A DNA stretch of 64,000 nt from Streptomyces sp. NBC_00249 (GTDB lineage Bacteria; Actinomycetota; Actinomycetes; Streptomycetales; Streptomycetaceae). The notes beneath the pieces are model-generated. The model was not told where the DNA came from, did not search any database, and saw only the letters and a program-made list of their open reading frames with translations. The DNA lies in the NCBI RefSeq assembly GCF_026342355.1, contig NZ_JAPEMV010000001.1, forward strand, positions 744,001-808,000, given 5' to 3'. Positions within the stretch are counted from its first letter, which is position 1, and each line of letters begins with the position of its first letter. Positions 34,601-41,947 of the stretch are shown piece after piece. A program made the translations under genes and the position numbers.

Positions 34601-34956
34601 GCCAGGACCATCGACGGGCCGCCGATCCAGAAGTCCCCGTCGGCGATGATCAGCAGATCGACCAGGATCAGCAGGGCCAGATAGGTGACGACGATCCACC
34701 AGGCGATCTTCTTGCGGGTTCCGAGCGCCGCCGCGAGCAGGAAGAGGAAGACCGCGTACGCCAGGTTCTCGCTGACCGGCACCACGAACGCGTCGAGGAA
34801 GCGCGTCACCGGCCGCAGGAGCCCCCGCAGCGTCGGGGAGAGCGCCAGCAGCGCGCACAGCAGCCCGAGCGATCCGAAGAACGCGCCGAAGCCGTCCGGG
34901 ACCCGGTTCAGGAAGCGGTTCCGGGTCCCCCGGGTCTCCTCCACGGTGACACTCAT
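31651..34956 (-). CDS. lysX: LysX: lysyl-phosphatidylglycerol synthase fused to lysyl-tRNA synthetase
   Basis: 1101 residues. N-terminal membrane helices (about 25-230) and an MprF-type DUF2156 domain (about 250-560, [20 protein letters not shown] and [20 protein letters not shown]) transfer lysine from Lys-tRNA to phosphatidylglycerol. The C-terminal half is a class II lysyl-tRNA synthetase: OB fold ([20 protein letters not shown]), motif 2 ([20 protein letters not shown]) and motif 3 ([15 protein letters not shown]). The fusion supplies its own Lys-tRNA and protects the membrane from cationic peptides. The ATG at 34956 precedes the first helix. Divergent from a stress protein gene. Confidence 0.95.
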   Translation of the reverse strand: [1101 protein letters not shown]

Positions 34957-35016
34957 GCTTGGCACTGTAGGGAGGGCGACGCCGGTCCGCGCGGCGAACC
35001 CGATAGCCTCGGCCGG

Positions 35017-35478
35017 GTGACAGAGCACGTGAACACGGGATTCGAGCGCGGCACGGACGGCCCGAAGGTGATCCTCGCCGGCGTTGACGGATCCGAGTCC
35101 TCGCTCCGGGCCGCGGCCTACGCGGCGGGGCTCGCGCGACGGCAGAACGCCCTGCTGGCCCTCGTCTACGTCCAGCCGGTCATGGCGGCCGGAGCCTCGC
35201 TCGGCGTACCGGTCGGCGACACCACGGGGGAGATCGCCGAGGGCATCGTCGCGGAGGTCCGGGCCTCCGCGGAGCGCCTCAAGGGCATCTTCGAGGTGCG
35301 CTGGCAGTTCCACACCTTCCGCGGGGACCCGTACGCCGGTCTCGTCAGCGCCGCCGAGGAACTCACCGCGGACGCGGTGGTCGTCGGCGCCTCCGAGCAG
35401 GCGGGACACCGCATCGTGGGCTCGGTCGCGGTCCGCCTGGTGAAGGCGGGGCGATGGCCGGTCACGGTGGTGCCGTAA
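35017..35478 (+). CDS. Universal stress protein family protein
   Basis: 153 residues with a single Usp domain: VILAGVDGSESSLRAAAYAA at the start and the ATP-loop pattern VVVGASEQAGHRIVGSVAVR (G-2x-G-9x-G-S-like) at the end. Such proteins bind ATP or signal stress in the cytoplasm. GTG at 35017 is used; a second GTG at 35029 is possible. Adjacent and divergent to lysX. Confidence 0.88.
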   Translation: MTEHVNTGFERGTDGPKVILAGVDGSESSLRAAAYAAGLARRQNALLALVYVQPVMAAGASLGVPVGDTTGEIAEGIVAEVRASAERLKGIFEVRWQFHTFRGDPYAGLVSAAEELTADAVVVGASEQAGHRIVGSVAVRLVKAGRWPVTVVP

Positions 35479-35493
35479 CGACGGTGGTCCTCC

Positions 35494-35517
35494 AGGGCCT
35501 GTCGTCAAACAGGCCCT
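35494..35517. terminator. Short hairpin sharing 17 bases with the 1841 palindrome
   Basis: AGGGCCTG (35494-35501) pairs with CAGGCCCT (35510-35517) over an 8-base loop, between convergent stops. Bases 35494-35510 are identical to 1841-1857. The right arm reaches into the CapA-family stop codon. It acts as a terminator for both genes and may be a collapsed copy of the longer element. Confidence 0.65.
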
Positions 35518-36727
35518 AGCGGCCCTGCGTCAGGCCGTCCTTGGCCGCGCCGCGGCTGAGGACGGCTTCGGAGACGGCTTCCAGGGCGGTCTCGTACTCG
35601 CTGTCGCCGGGGTCCTCGGCGAGGGCCGCGGGGAGGTTGACGACCTTGCCCGCGTCGAGGTCCATCATCTGCGGGACGAACTCGGCCTTCGTCACCTGCC
35701 AGCGCTGGCCCGGGGCGGCGGGCGGGGCGAAGGTGAAGCGGCCGACGGAGCCGTAGTTGCCGCGCATGTCCCGTGCGCCGGAGTAGTTGAACATCTCCCC
35801 CGCGACCTGGTCGCCCATCCCGTAGACGATCCAGGTGCCGTTGACCTTCTCGTAGGCCTGCGGGATGTGTGCGTGCGTTCCCAAGATCATGTCCACGTCC
35901 GGTCGGCCGCCGCTCTGCGAGGCCGTCAGGGCGCGGCCCAGCTCCAGCTGCGTGTCGTCGGGTTCGGTCTGCCACTCGGTACCCCAGTGCAGGCTGACGA
36001 GCACCACGTCGGCGCCGGCCTTCCGGGCCGCCCGCGCGTCGGCGACGATCTTGTCCTGCTTCGTCAGGTTGACGGCCCAGGGCTGTCCGTCGGGCATCGG
36101 GTAGCCGTTGGTGTCGTAGGTGTAGGCGAGGTGCGCGACCTTCGCGGAGCCCGCCGTGTACAGCGTGGTCCGCGCGGCCTCCGCCGCGGTCCGCGCGGAG
36201 CCCGCGTGGCCCAGGCCGACCTTGTCGAAGCGGGCGAGGGTGCGTGCGATGCCCTCGGCTCCGTCGTCCAGGGTGTGGTTCGAGGCGGTGGAGCAGCCGT
36301 CGTACCCGGCGTCCTTGAGTGCGTCGGCGACGCTGGGCGGGGAGACGAAGGCGGGGTAGCCGCTGAAGGGGCCGCCGTCCTCCCCGTAGATGGTCTCCAT
36401 GTGGCACAGGGCGAGGTCGGCCGCCGAGACCAGCGGTTTGACCTTGGAGAACATGGGCCGGAAGTCGTGGCCGTCGCCGTCGGCGTCCGCCGCGGCCCGT
36501 TTGATGACCGAGGTGTGCGGCAGGACGTCTCCGCTGGCCACCAGGGTGAAGCCCTTGCCGGCGGGGGCTGCGGGCGTCGAGGCGCCGGGGGTGCCGGCGG
36601 GGGCTCCGGCCGCACTGGAGCCGAGCCGGGCCGGCGCCGCGTCGCCCTGGGCGGAGCAGGCGGCGGCCGTCGTGGACAGCAGGGCGGCCGACAGCAGGGT
36701 GAGGGCGTGCCGGATGCGCTTGGTCAT
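35516..36727 (-). CDS. CapA-family (PGA_cap) secreted protein
   Basis: 403 residues. A signal peptide with Cys in STTAAACSAQ (imperfect lipobox) is followed by an Ala/Pro linker. The PGA_cap metallophosphatase-like domain (about 60-330) shows LVASGDVLPH, ADLALCHMETIYGEDGGPFS, CSTASNHTLDDGAEG, VVLVSLHWGTEWQ and ILGTHAHIPQ. Relatives in Bacillus help make poly-gamma-glutamate capsule, but in Streptomyces the role is unknown. The upstream 60 bases are AT-rich, as expected for a promoter. Confidence 0.87.
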   Translation of the reverse strand: MTKRIRHALTLLSAALLSTTAAACSAQGDAAPARLGSSAAGAPAGTPGASTPAAPAGKGFTLVASGDVLPHTSVIKRAAADADGDGHDFRPMFSKVKPLVSAADLALCHMETIYGEDGGPFSGYPAFVSPPSVADALKDAGYDGCSTASNHTLDDGAEGIARTLARFDKVGLGHAGSARTAAEAARTTLYTAGSAKVAHLAYTYDTNGYPMPDGQPWAVNLTKQDKIVADARAARKAGADVVLVSLHWGTEWQTEPDDTQLELGRALTASQSGGRPDVDMILGTHAHIPQAYEKVNGTWIVYGMGDQVAGEMFNYSGARDMRGNYGSVGRFTFAPPAAPGQRWQVTKAEFVPQMMDLDAGKVVNLPAALAEDPGDSEYETALEAVSEAVLSRGAAKDGLTQGR

Positions 36728-37061
36728 CTATCCCAGCTCCCATTCATATGGCTGTCGGATTACCCGAAATCCATAGGAGTAGGCGTCCCAAGTCAAGGAA
36801 CGGCGCCGTCCGCACAGGGCCCCCTCACCCCGACGGCCCACGGCCGTTCGCCGTGCCGTTCGACCGTTCGTCGCCGGGCGCGGCCGCCCACCGGACGACC
36901 CGGGTGCTTGGGCGCAACGGCGGCGCCGGACGGTTCCCGGGGCGGCTCCGCGCAGGTGAGGGTGAGTGAGCCGGCCCCCGAGGGACCCCGAGCCCCCCAG
37001 CGCACACCGGCGGACAGCAGACCCCCAGCACACCCCCAGCGGACCCCGGAAGGAGCCACTC

Positions 37062-37595
37062 GTGCCGCTCTCCCCCACACTCCAGCGCACGGAACCCGAG
37101 GCGCTGGCCGAACTCCAGCGCGACCACGGGCGGGCCCTGTTCGGCTTCCTGGTCGGACTCACGGCCGGCGACGCACAGCGCGCGGAGGACCTGGTGCAGG
37201 AGACCCTCGTACGGGTATGGCAGCACCCGGAGGTACTGGCGAGCGCCCACGAGTCCATGCGGCCCTGGCTCTTCACCGTCGCCCGGCGCCTGGCGATCGA
37301 CGCCCGCCGGGCCCGGCTGTCACGCCCCATGGAGGTCGACCCGGAGGGCCTGGAACAGGCCCCGGCGCCCGTGGACGCGGTGGCGGGCTCGGTCACCGCG
37401 ATCGACGTCCGGCGGGCCGTCGGCAGTCTCGGGCAGGAGCACCGGGAGGTGCTGATGCAGGTCTACTTCCAGGACCGCTCGGTCGCCGAGGCCGCGGCAG
37501 AGCTCGGCATTCCGGCCGGAACGGTCAAGTCCCGTACGTACTACGCCCTGCGCGCCCTGCGGAAGGGCCTCCAGGGGTACGGACTCGGCGCCTGA
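37062..37595 (+). CDS. ECF-type RNA polymerase sigma factor
   Basis: 177 residues. Region 2: HGRALFGFLVGLTAGDAQRA, EDLVQETLVRVWQHPE and SMRPWLFTVARRLAIDARRA. Region 4: LGQEHREVLMQVYFQDRSVA and AAAELGIPAGTVKSRTYYAL. The GTG at 37062 has AAGGAG seven bases upstream; an upstream ATG at 36966 would add a Pro-rich tail and is rejected. No anti-sigma gene follows, unlike most SigK/SigL-type loci, so regulation is unclear. Confidence 0.9.
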   Translation: MPLSPTLQRTEPEALAELQRDHGRALFGFLVGLTAGDAQRAEDLVQETLVRVWQHPEVLASAHESMRPWLFTVARRLAIDARRARLSRPMEVDPEGLEQAPAPVDAVAGSVTAIDVRRAVGSLGQEHREVLMQVYFQDRSVAEAAAELGIPAGTVKSRTYYALRALRKGLQGYGLGA

Positions 37596-37800
37596 TCCGG
37601 CCCGGCCGGGCCCCCGCGTCCTGTACGAACGCTGGAGAAGCACTCAAGGAACGTCCTCCAGGCGCACGAATCGGACACAGAGCGCATCGATATCGGCAGC
37701 GGACCGTTCAAGTTGAGTAAACATCCCCCGCTCCGCGAGCCGGTCGGTGAAGGCTCGGGGGTGACGACGGGAAGCTCGACACGCGGGAGAAGGTGGAACG

Positions 37801-38316
37801 GTGCAGCCCGAGGGTATGAACGGCACCAGTGACGGCGGACTGGCCGTGCCCATGGCATGGCTCTACGCGGAGTACATCGCGGACGAGCTGCTGCGCACGG
37901 GCCGGCTGATCCCGGTCAGCACGCTGGAGTTCCGTGCCGGGCGGGACACGCTCGCGCTGACGATCTACCTCTCGGACGCGGCGGGCGAGCTCTCCGGGAT
38001 CCGGGTGGTCTCGCAGCTCGACGAGTGGCTGTCGCTGACGGCGTACGGGCACCCCTGGCGCGACTGGGTCCACACCCGGTTCCTCGCGCTCGGCGAGGAG
38101 GCCAGGGAACGGGGCCGCGGTGAGGACCCGGACCTCGAACTGGCGCGGGCGGCCTGGCGCTGGCTGGACCACACCGAGCTCTTCGCCACCAACCTCGACC
38201 CGGGCCGCCACGGCCACGCGGACACCCCGCCGGGCCTGGACGAGAACGCCCGCGTCTGGACCCCGGCCTGGCAGCTCGGCCTGCCCCTGGGGCACCTGGC
38301 GATGCACCTGTTCTAG
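37801..38316 (+). CDS. Hypothetical protein
   Basis: 171 residues, no family recognised. Soluble, with an aromatic-rich start (VPMAWLYAEYIADELLRTGR) and end (VWTPAWQLGLPLGHLAMHLF). There is no signal peptide or membrane segment. The GTG has AGAAGG seven bases upstream, which fixes the start. It sits between a sigma factor gene and a repeat element, with no operon partner. Confidence 0.65.
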   Translation: MQPEGMNGTSDGGLAVPMAWLYAEYIADELLRTGRLIPVSTLEFRAGRDTLALTIYLSDAAGELSGIRVVSQLDEWLSLTAYGHPWRDWVHTRFLALGEEARERGRGEDPDLELARAAWRWLDHTELFATNLDPGRHGHADTPPGLDENARVWTPAWQLGLPLGHLAMHLF

Positions 38317-38331
38317 GCCGCCTTTCGGAGC

Positions 38332-38496
38332 CTAGTGCTGTGGCCGGAAAGGTTTGCCGGGTCGCGGTGTCCGGTGCGGTACCTCGCAAGGCGGAGGGCC
38401 GCCGCTCGTACTGGACGTACTCGGGTGGCCCGACAACGCCGCGAGGTGCCGTGCCGGGCGCCGTGACACGGTGAACCTTTCCGGTCACAGCACTAG
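38332..38496. repeat. 165-bp MITE-like long palindrome
   Basis: The left end CTAGTGCTGTGGCCGGAAAG and the complement of the right end, CTAGTGCTGTGACCGGAAAG, match at 19 of 20 bases. Pairing continues imperfectly through the whole element to a centre near 38414. It codes for no protein of its own and begins 16 bases after a plus-strand stop. Its terminal CTAG supplies the stop codon of the minus-strand gene at 38493-38909. The long terminal inverted repeats fit a non-autonomous insertion; similar CTAGTGCTGTG palindromes occur, as I recall, in other Streptomyces. Confidence 0.75.
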
Positions 38497-38909
38497 GCGC
38501 GGCCGTCCCCGGACGCGGGCGGGCCCGGCGGGTCGGCCGGGTCCGTCACCAGGCCCGTGAAATCGGCCTCGTTGCGCTCCGCCCGGGTCACGTACCAGCG
38601 GGCGACCAGCCACATCACCGGGTACACCACCAGCCCCAGGGCCACCCAGACCAGCGGGCCCGCGGCCGGGCGGGGCAGCAGGAACGCCAGCGGGAGCAGC
38701 CCCAGGAGCAGGGCGAGCAGCGCCAGCGCGCCCAGCCCGGCACGCAGCTGCGTCCGCATCAGGGCCCGTACGTAGGTCTCGCCGAGGGTGGTCTGCTCGG
38801 AGATCTCCGAGCGGGCCGGGGTGTGCGCGGGCGCCCGGCGGCGGGTCCCCCGGGGGACCCCCGTGACGATCTCCCGCCGGGGCTGCGGCGGCTGCTGCTC
38901 CTCGGCCAT
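38493..38909 (-). CDS. Small two-helix membrane protein, orphan symporter small subunit-like
   Basis: 138 residues. Two membrane helices (about residues 65-85 and 92-112) are followed by RWYVTRAERNEADFTGLVTD, the tail typical of small proteins encoded just before sodium/solute symporters. The expected symporter would lie downstream at lower coordinates, but a palindromic element and an opposite-strand gene are there instead. The last codons and TAG fall at the element's edge, so the original C-terminus may differ. Confidence 0.65.
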   Translation of the reverse strand: MAEEQQPPQPRREIVTGVPRGTRRRAPAHTPARSEISEQTTLGETYVRALMRTQLRAGLGALALLALLLGLLPLAFLLPRPAAGPLVWVALGLVVYPVMWLVARWYVTRAERNEADFTGLVTDPADPPGPPASGDGRA

Positions 38910-38937
38910 GGTGCTGCGGAGTCTACGCAGCGCGCCG

Positions 38938-39798
38938 CTACTTGAGGAGACGGGAGAGCCTGCGGTCCGCGAGCGGTTTGCCGCCGGTCTGGCAGGTGGG
39001 GCAGTACTGGAGCGAGGAGTCGGCGAAGGACACCGAGCGCACGGTGTCCCCGCACACCGGGCACGGCTCGCCGGCCCGGCCGTGTACCCGCATCCCGCTG
39101 CGCTTCTCCGCCTTGAGCTGTCCGGCGGCCAGGCCGTGGGCCCGTTCGACGGCGGTGCGCAGGGTTTCCCGTACGGCCGTGTACAGGTGCGTGACCTGGT
39201 CCTCGTCGAAGGAGGCGGCCAGTGTGAAGGGGGAGACCTTCGCCTGGTGGAGGATCTCGTCGCTGTAGGCGTTGCCGATGCCGGCCAGCACGCTCTGGTC
39301 GCGCAGTACGCCCTTGATCTGCCGGCGCTCCCCGGCGAGCAGTGCGGCGAAGGCCTCCCGGTCGAAGTCCCCGGCCAGCGGGTCGGGGCCGAGGCGGGCG
39401 ATGCCCGGGACCTCCTGGGGGTCGCGCACCACGTACACGGCGAGGCGCTTTTGCGTACCGGCCTCGGTGAGGTCGAAGCCTCCCCCGCCCTCCAGGACGA
39501 GGCGCAGCGCGAGCGGTCCCTTCCCGGGGCGCGGCGGCTGTGCGGGGAAGCTCTCCTGCCAGCGCAGCCAGCCGGCCCGGGCCAGGTGCGTGACGAGGTG
39601 GAGTCCGCCGACACCCAGGGCGAGGAACTTGCCGTACCGGACTACGGGCCCGGCCCGGCCGCCTTCGAGGGCGGTGAGGGGAGGGTCGTAGGTCTTCAGC
39701 ACGCTGACGGCGAGCGGGAGGACGCGTTCGACCACCCGCCCGGCGAGGTGCTCGTCGAGGAACTCCCTCAGGGCCTCGACCTCCGGCAGCTCGGGCAT
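38938..39798 (-). CDS. Fpg/Nei-family DNA glycosylase
   Basis: 286 residues. It begins MPELPEVEAL, with Pro2/Glu3 as the catalytic N-terminus after Met removal. Other parts are KTYDPPLTALEGG, the helix-2-turn-helix lysine region (GVLRDQSVLAGIGNAYSDEI) and a C-terminal zinc finger (CPVCGDTV and YCPTCQTGGK). It removes oxidised bases and cuts the strand. The finger end TGGKPLADRRLSRLLK is an actinobacterial Nei-like variant, so the preferred lesion is uncertain. Confidence 0.92.
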   Translation of the reverse strand: MPELPEVEALREFLDEHLAGRVVERVLPLAVSVLKTYDPPLTALEGGRAGPVVRYGKFLALGVGGLHLVTHLARAGWLRWQESFPAQPPRPGKGPLALRLVLEGGGGFDLTEAGTQKRLAVYVVRDPQEVPGIARLGPDPLAGDFDREAFAALLAGERRQIKGVLRDQSVLAGIGNAYSDEILHQAKVSPFTLAASFDEDQVTHLYTAVRETLRTAVERAHGLAAGQLKAEKRSGMRVHGRAGEPCPVCGDTVRSVSFADSSLQYCPTCQTGGKPLADRRLSRLLK

Positions 39799-39876
39799 CC
39801 TCCCAGGGTGGCGCCGCGCACCCCGGAACGCGAGCCGGGGAGGGCGGGGGCGCGGGCAAGATCCGAAAGAGACGGC

Positions 39877-41922
39877 CTACGCCATGGTGAACTCGCACCA
39901 CACGCACTTCCCGCTCCCCCTGGACTCCACTCCCCACACGTCCGCCAGCCGGTCCACCAGCATCAGGCCCCGCCCCGACACCCCCGATTCCCCGGCCTCG
40001 CGGCGGCGCGGGAGGGCGCTGGAGCGGTCCTCGACCTCGACGCGCAGCCGCCGCTCCGGGCCCGCCAGGACGCGCAGGGTGACGATCGCCGGGCCGTCGG
40101 TGTGCATCAGGGCGTTCACGATGAGCTCGTCGGCGACGAGTTCGATCTCGTCGGACCGGCTGCGCGCACCCCACGCCCGGACCGCCGCGCCGATCATGTG
40201 GCGGGCGGCGACGAGCGCCTCGGGGTCCCCGGGGGCCACGTGCTGCTGGAGCCGACCGCCGCCCTGCGGGGAGTCCTCGCCCTGGCGGCGCAGCAGGAGC
40301 AGCGCCATGTCGTCGTCGCCGCCCCGGTCGTCGACGACCTCGCACAGCCGGTCGGCGAGCAGCTGGAGGTCGGCCGGGCCGCTGCGGACCAGCTCGGTGA
40401 GCAGGCGCACGCCGTCGTCGAGGTCGGCGCCGGGCTGTTCGACCAGTCCGTCGGTGCACAGCAGGATCGTTTCCCCCGGGTCCAGTTCGAGCGTCGTCAC
40501 CGGGTACTCCAGCCGGCCGAACTCCGCGGACAGGCCCAGCGGCATCCCGCCCTCCGTGGGGAGCCGCCGGCAGTCCCCGTCGCGGGTGCGCAGCAGCGGG
40601 TCGAGGTGTCCGGCGCGGACCAGCTGGAGGACGCCGGTGGAGAGGTCGGCCTCGACGTACGTGCAGGTCGCGAAGCGGTCGGTGTCCAGTTCGTGCAGGA
40701 AGACCGAGGCGCGGGCCATGACCGTGGCCGGGGCGTGCCCCTCGGCGGCGTAGGCGCGGAGCACGATCCGCAGCTGCCCCATCACGGCCGCCGCGTGCGT
40801 GTCGTGGCCCTGGACGTCGCCGATGACGGCTCCGACGCGGCCGCCGGGCAGGGGGATGACGTCGTACCAGTCGCCGCCGATGTCCTGGCCCATGCGGGCG
40901 GACCGGTAGCGGACGGCGATCCGTGCGCCGGGGACGTCGGGGATCCGGCGCGGCAGCATGGCCTGCTGGAGTCCCTCGGCGAGGTCGTGCTCCTGCTCCA
41001 GCAGCATCGCCCGCTGGAGGCTCTGCGCGATGCTGCTGCCGAGGGCGACCAGGAGGTTGCGTTCCTCCTGGGTGAAGCCGTCCTTGTCCTGGTAGAGCAG
41101 GCCGATGGCGCCGATCGGGCGGGCCTGCGCGATCAGCGGCAGGTAGGCGGCGGCCGAGATCCGCATGTACGAGATCTTCGCCCAGAGTCCGGGGAAGTCG
41201 CTGGCGAACTCGTCGGCGGAGTCGAGGAAGCGGGGCTGGAGGGAGCGGACGACCTCGCTCATGGGGTACTGCTCGTCGACGCGGGTGTAGCGGGTGCCGG
41301 GAACGAAACTGCCGACGGGGCCTTCGGCCACGAGGTGGATGCGGCCCGCCTCGACGAGGCCCATGACCATGCCCATGGAGCCGAGCCGCTCCAGGCCGTG
41401 GGCGTCGCCGAGGGCGTCGATGACGTCCTTGACGGTGCGGGCGTGCGCGAGGGCGGCGGTGGTGCTCTCGACGACGGAGGTCTGGCGGCGCCGTTCCTCG
41501 TCGAGGCCGAGGCGTTCCGCCGAGTGGCTGAGCTCTTCCGTGGCGTCGCGGACGATGCCGATGATGCGGTACGGGCGCCCGTCCGGGCCGCGCATGACGC
41601 GGCCCTGGGTGTGGGTCCAGCGGAGGGTGCCGTCGCGGCAGCGGATGCGGAAGTAGGCGCCGTAGCTGTCGACCGCGCTCTTGAGGGCGCTGGAGACGAG
41701 GGCGTCGAGCCGGGCGGCCTCGGCGGGCGGGACGCGCGCGGAGAGCGACTCGGGCCGTCCGTCGTACTCGCCGGGGGCCGTGTCGAAGACCTCGAGGCCC
41801 GCCGCGTCCAGGTGCATGAGCCCGGTGACCAGGTCCCAGTCGAAACTGCCCATCCGGTTCAGCGACAGGGACAGGTCCGGGTGTGCGGGCCAGTCCTCCG
41901 GCAGCGATACGGTGCTCGGCAC
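39877..41922 (-). CDS. PAS-GAF-SpoIIE phosphatase with anti-sigma-type ATPase domain
   Basis: 681 residues. Order: PAS (about 15-125, MGSFDWDLVTGLMHLDAAGL), GAF (about 150-300), SpoIIE/PP2C (about 320-530, with GGDWYDVIPLPGGRVGAVIG and VQGHDTHAAAVMGQLRI), and HATPase_c_2 (about 550-680, VADELIVNALMHTDGPAIVT and GRGLMLVDRLADVWGVES). Such proteins dephosphorylate anti-anti-sigma factors and may also phosphorylate them. GTG at 41922 lies a few bases after GGTGG; no better start precedes the PAS domain. Confidence 0.93.
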   Translation of the reverse strand: MPSTVSLPEDWPAHPDLSLSLNRMGSFDWDLVTGLMHLDAAGLEVFDTAPGEYDGRPESLSARVPPAEAARLDALVSSALKSAVDSYGAYFRIRCRDGTLRWTHTQGRVMRGPDGRPYRIIGIVRDATEELSHSAERLGLDEERRRQTSVVESTTAALAHARTVKDVIDALGDAHGLERLGSMGMVMGLVEAGRIHLVAEGPVGSFVPGTRYTRVDEQYPMSEVVRSLQPRFLDSADEFASDFPGLWAKISYMRISAAAYLPLIAQARPIGAIGLLYQDKDGFTQEERNLLVALGSSIAQSLQRAMLLEQEHDLAEGLQQAMLPRRIPDVPGARIAVRYRSARMGQDIGGDWYDVIPLPGGRVGAVIGDVQGHDTHAAAVMGQLRIVLRAYAAEGHAPATVMARASVFLHELDTDRFATCTYVEADLSTGVLQLVRAGHLDPLLRTRDGDCRRLPTEGGMPLGLSAEFGRLEYPVTTLELDPGETILLCTDGLVEQPGADLDDGVRLLTELVRSGPADLQLLADRLCEVVDDRGGDDDMALLLLRRQGEDSPQGGGRLQQHVAPGDPEALVAARHMIGAAVRAWGARSRSDEIELVADELIVNALMHTDGPAIVTLRVLAGPERRLRVEVEDRSSALPRRREAGESGVSGRGLMLVDRLADVWGVESRGSGKCVWCEFTMA

Positions 41923-41947
41923 CGGTCCACCATGACACAGCGGCGGG

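Noticed and set aside
36966..37061. Upstream ATG extending the sigma factor by 32 residues
   Set aside because: The extension is Pro/Arg-rich and the GTG at 37062 has a much better ribosome binding site.
37644..37853. Minus-strand short frame ending AADIDALCVRFVRLEDVP
   Set aside because: The sequence looks protein-like near its end, but no start with a ribosome binding site and no family; it overlaps the next gene's promoter.
38759..41938. 1059-codon minus-strand frame over the glycosylase and SpoIIE genes
   Set aside because: Arg/Pro-rich alternate frame; the true proteins in the other frame have complete domains.
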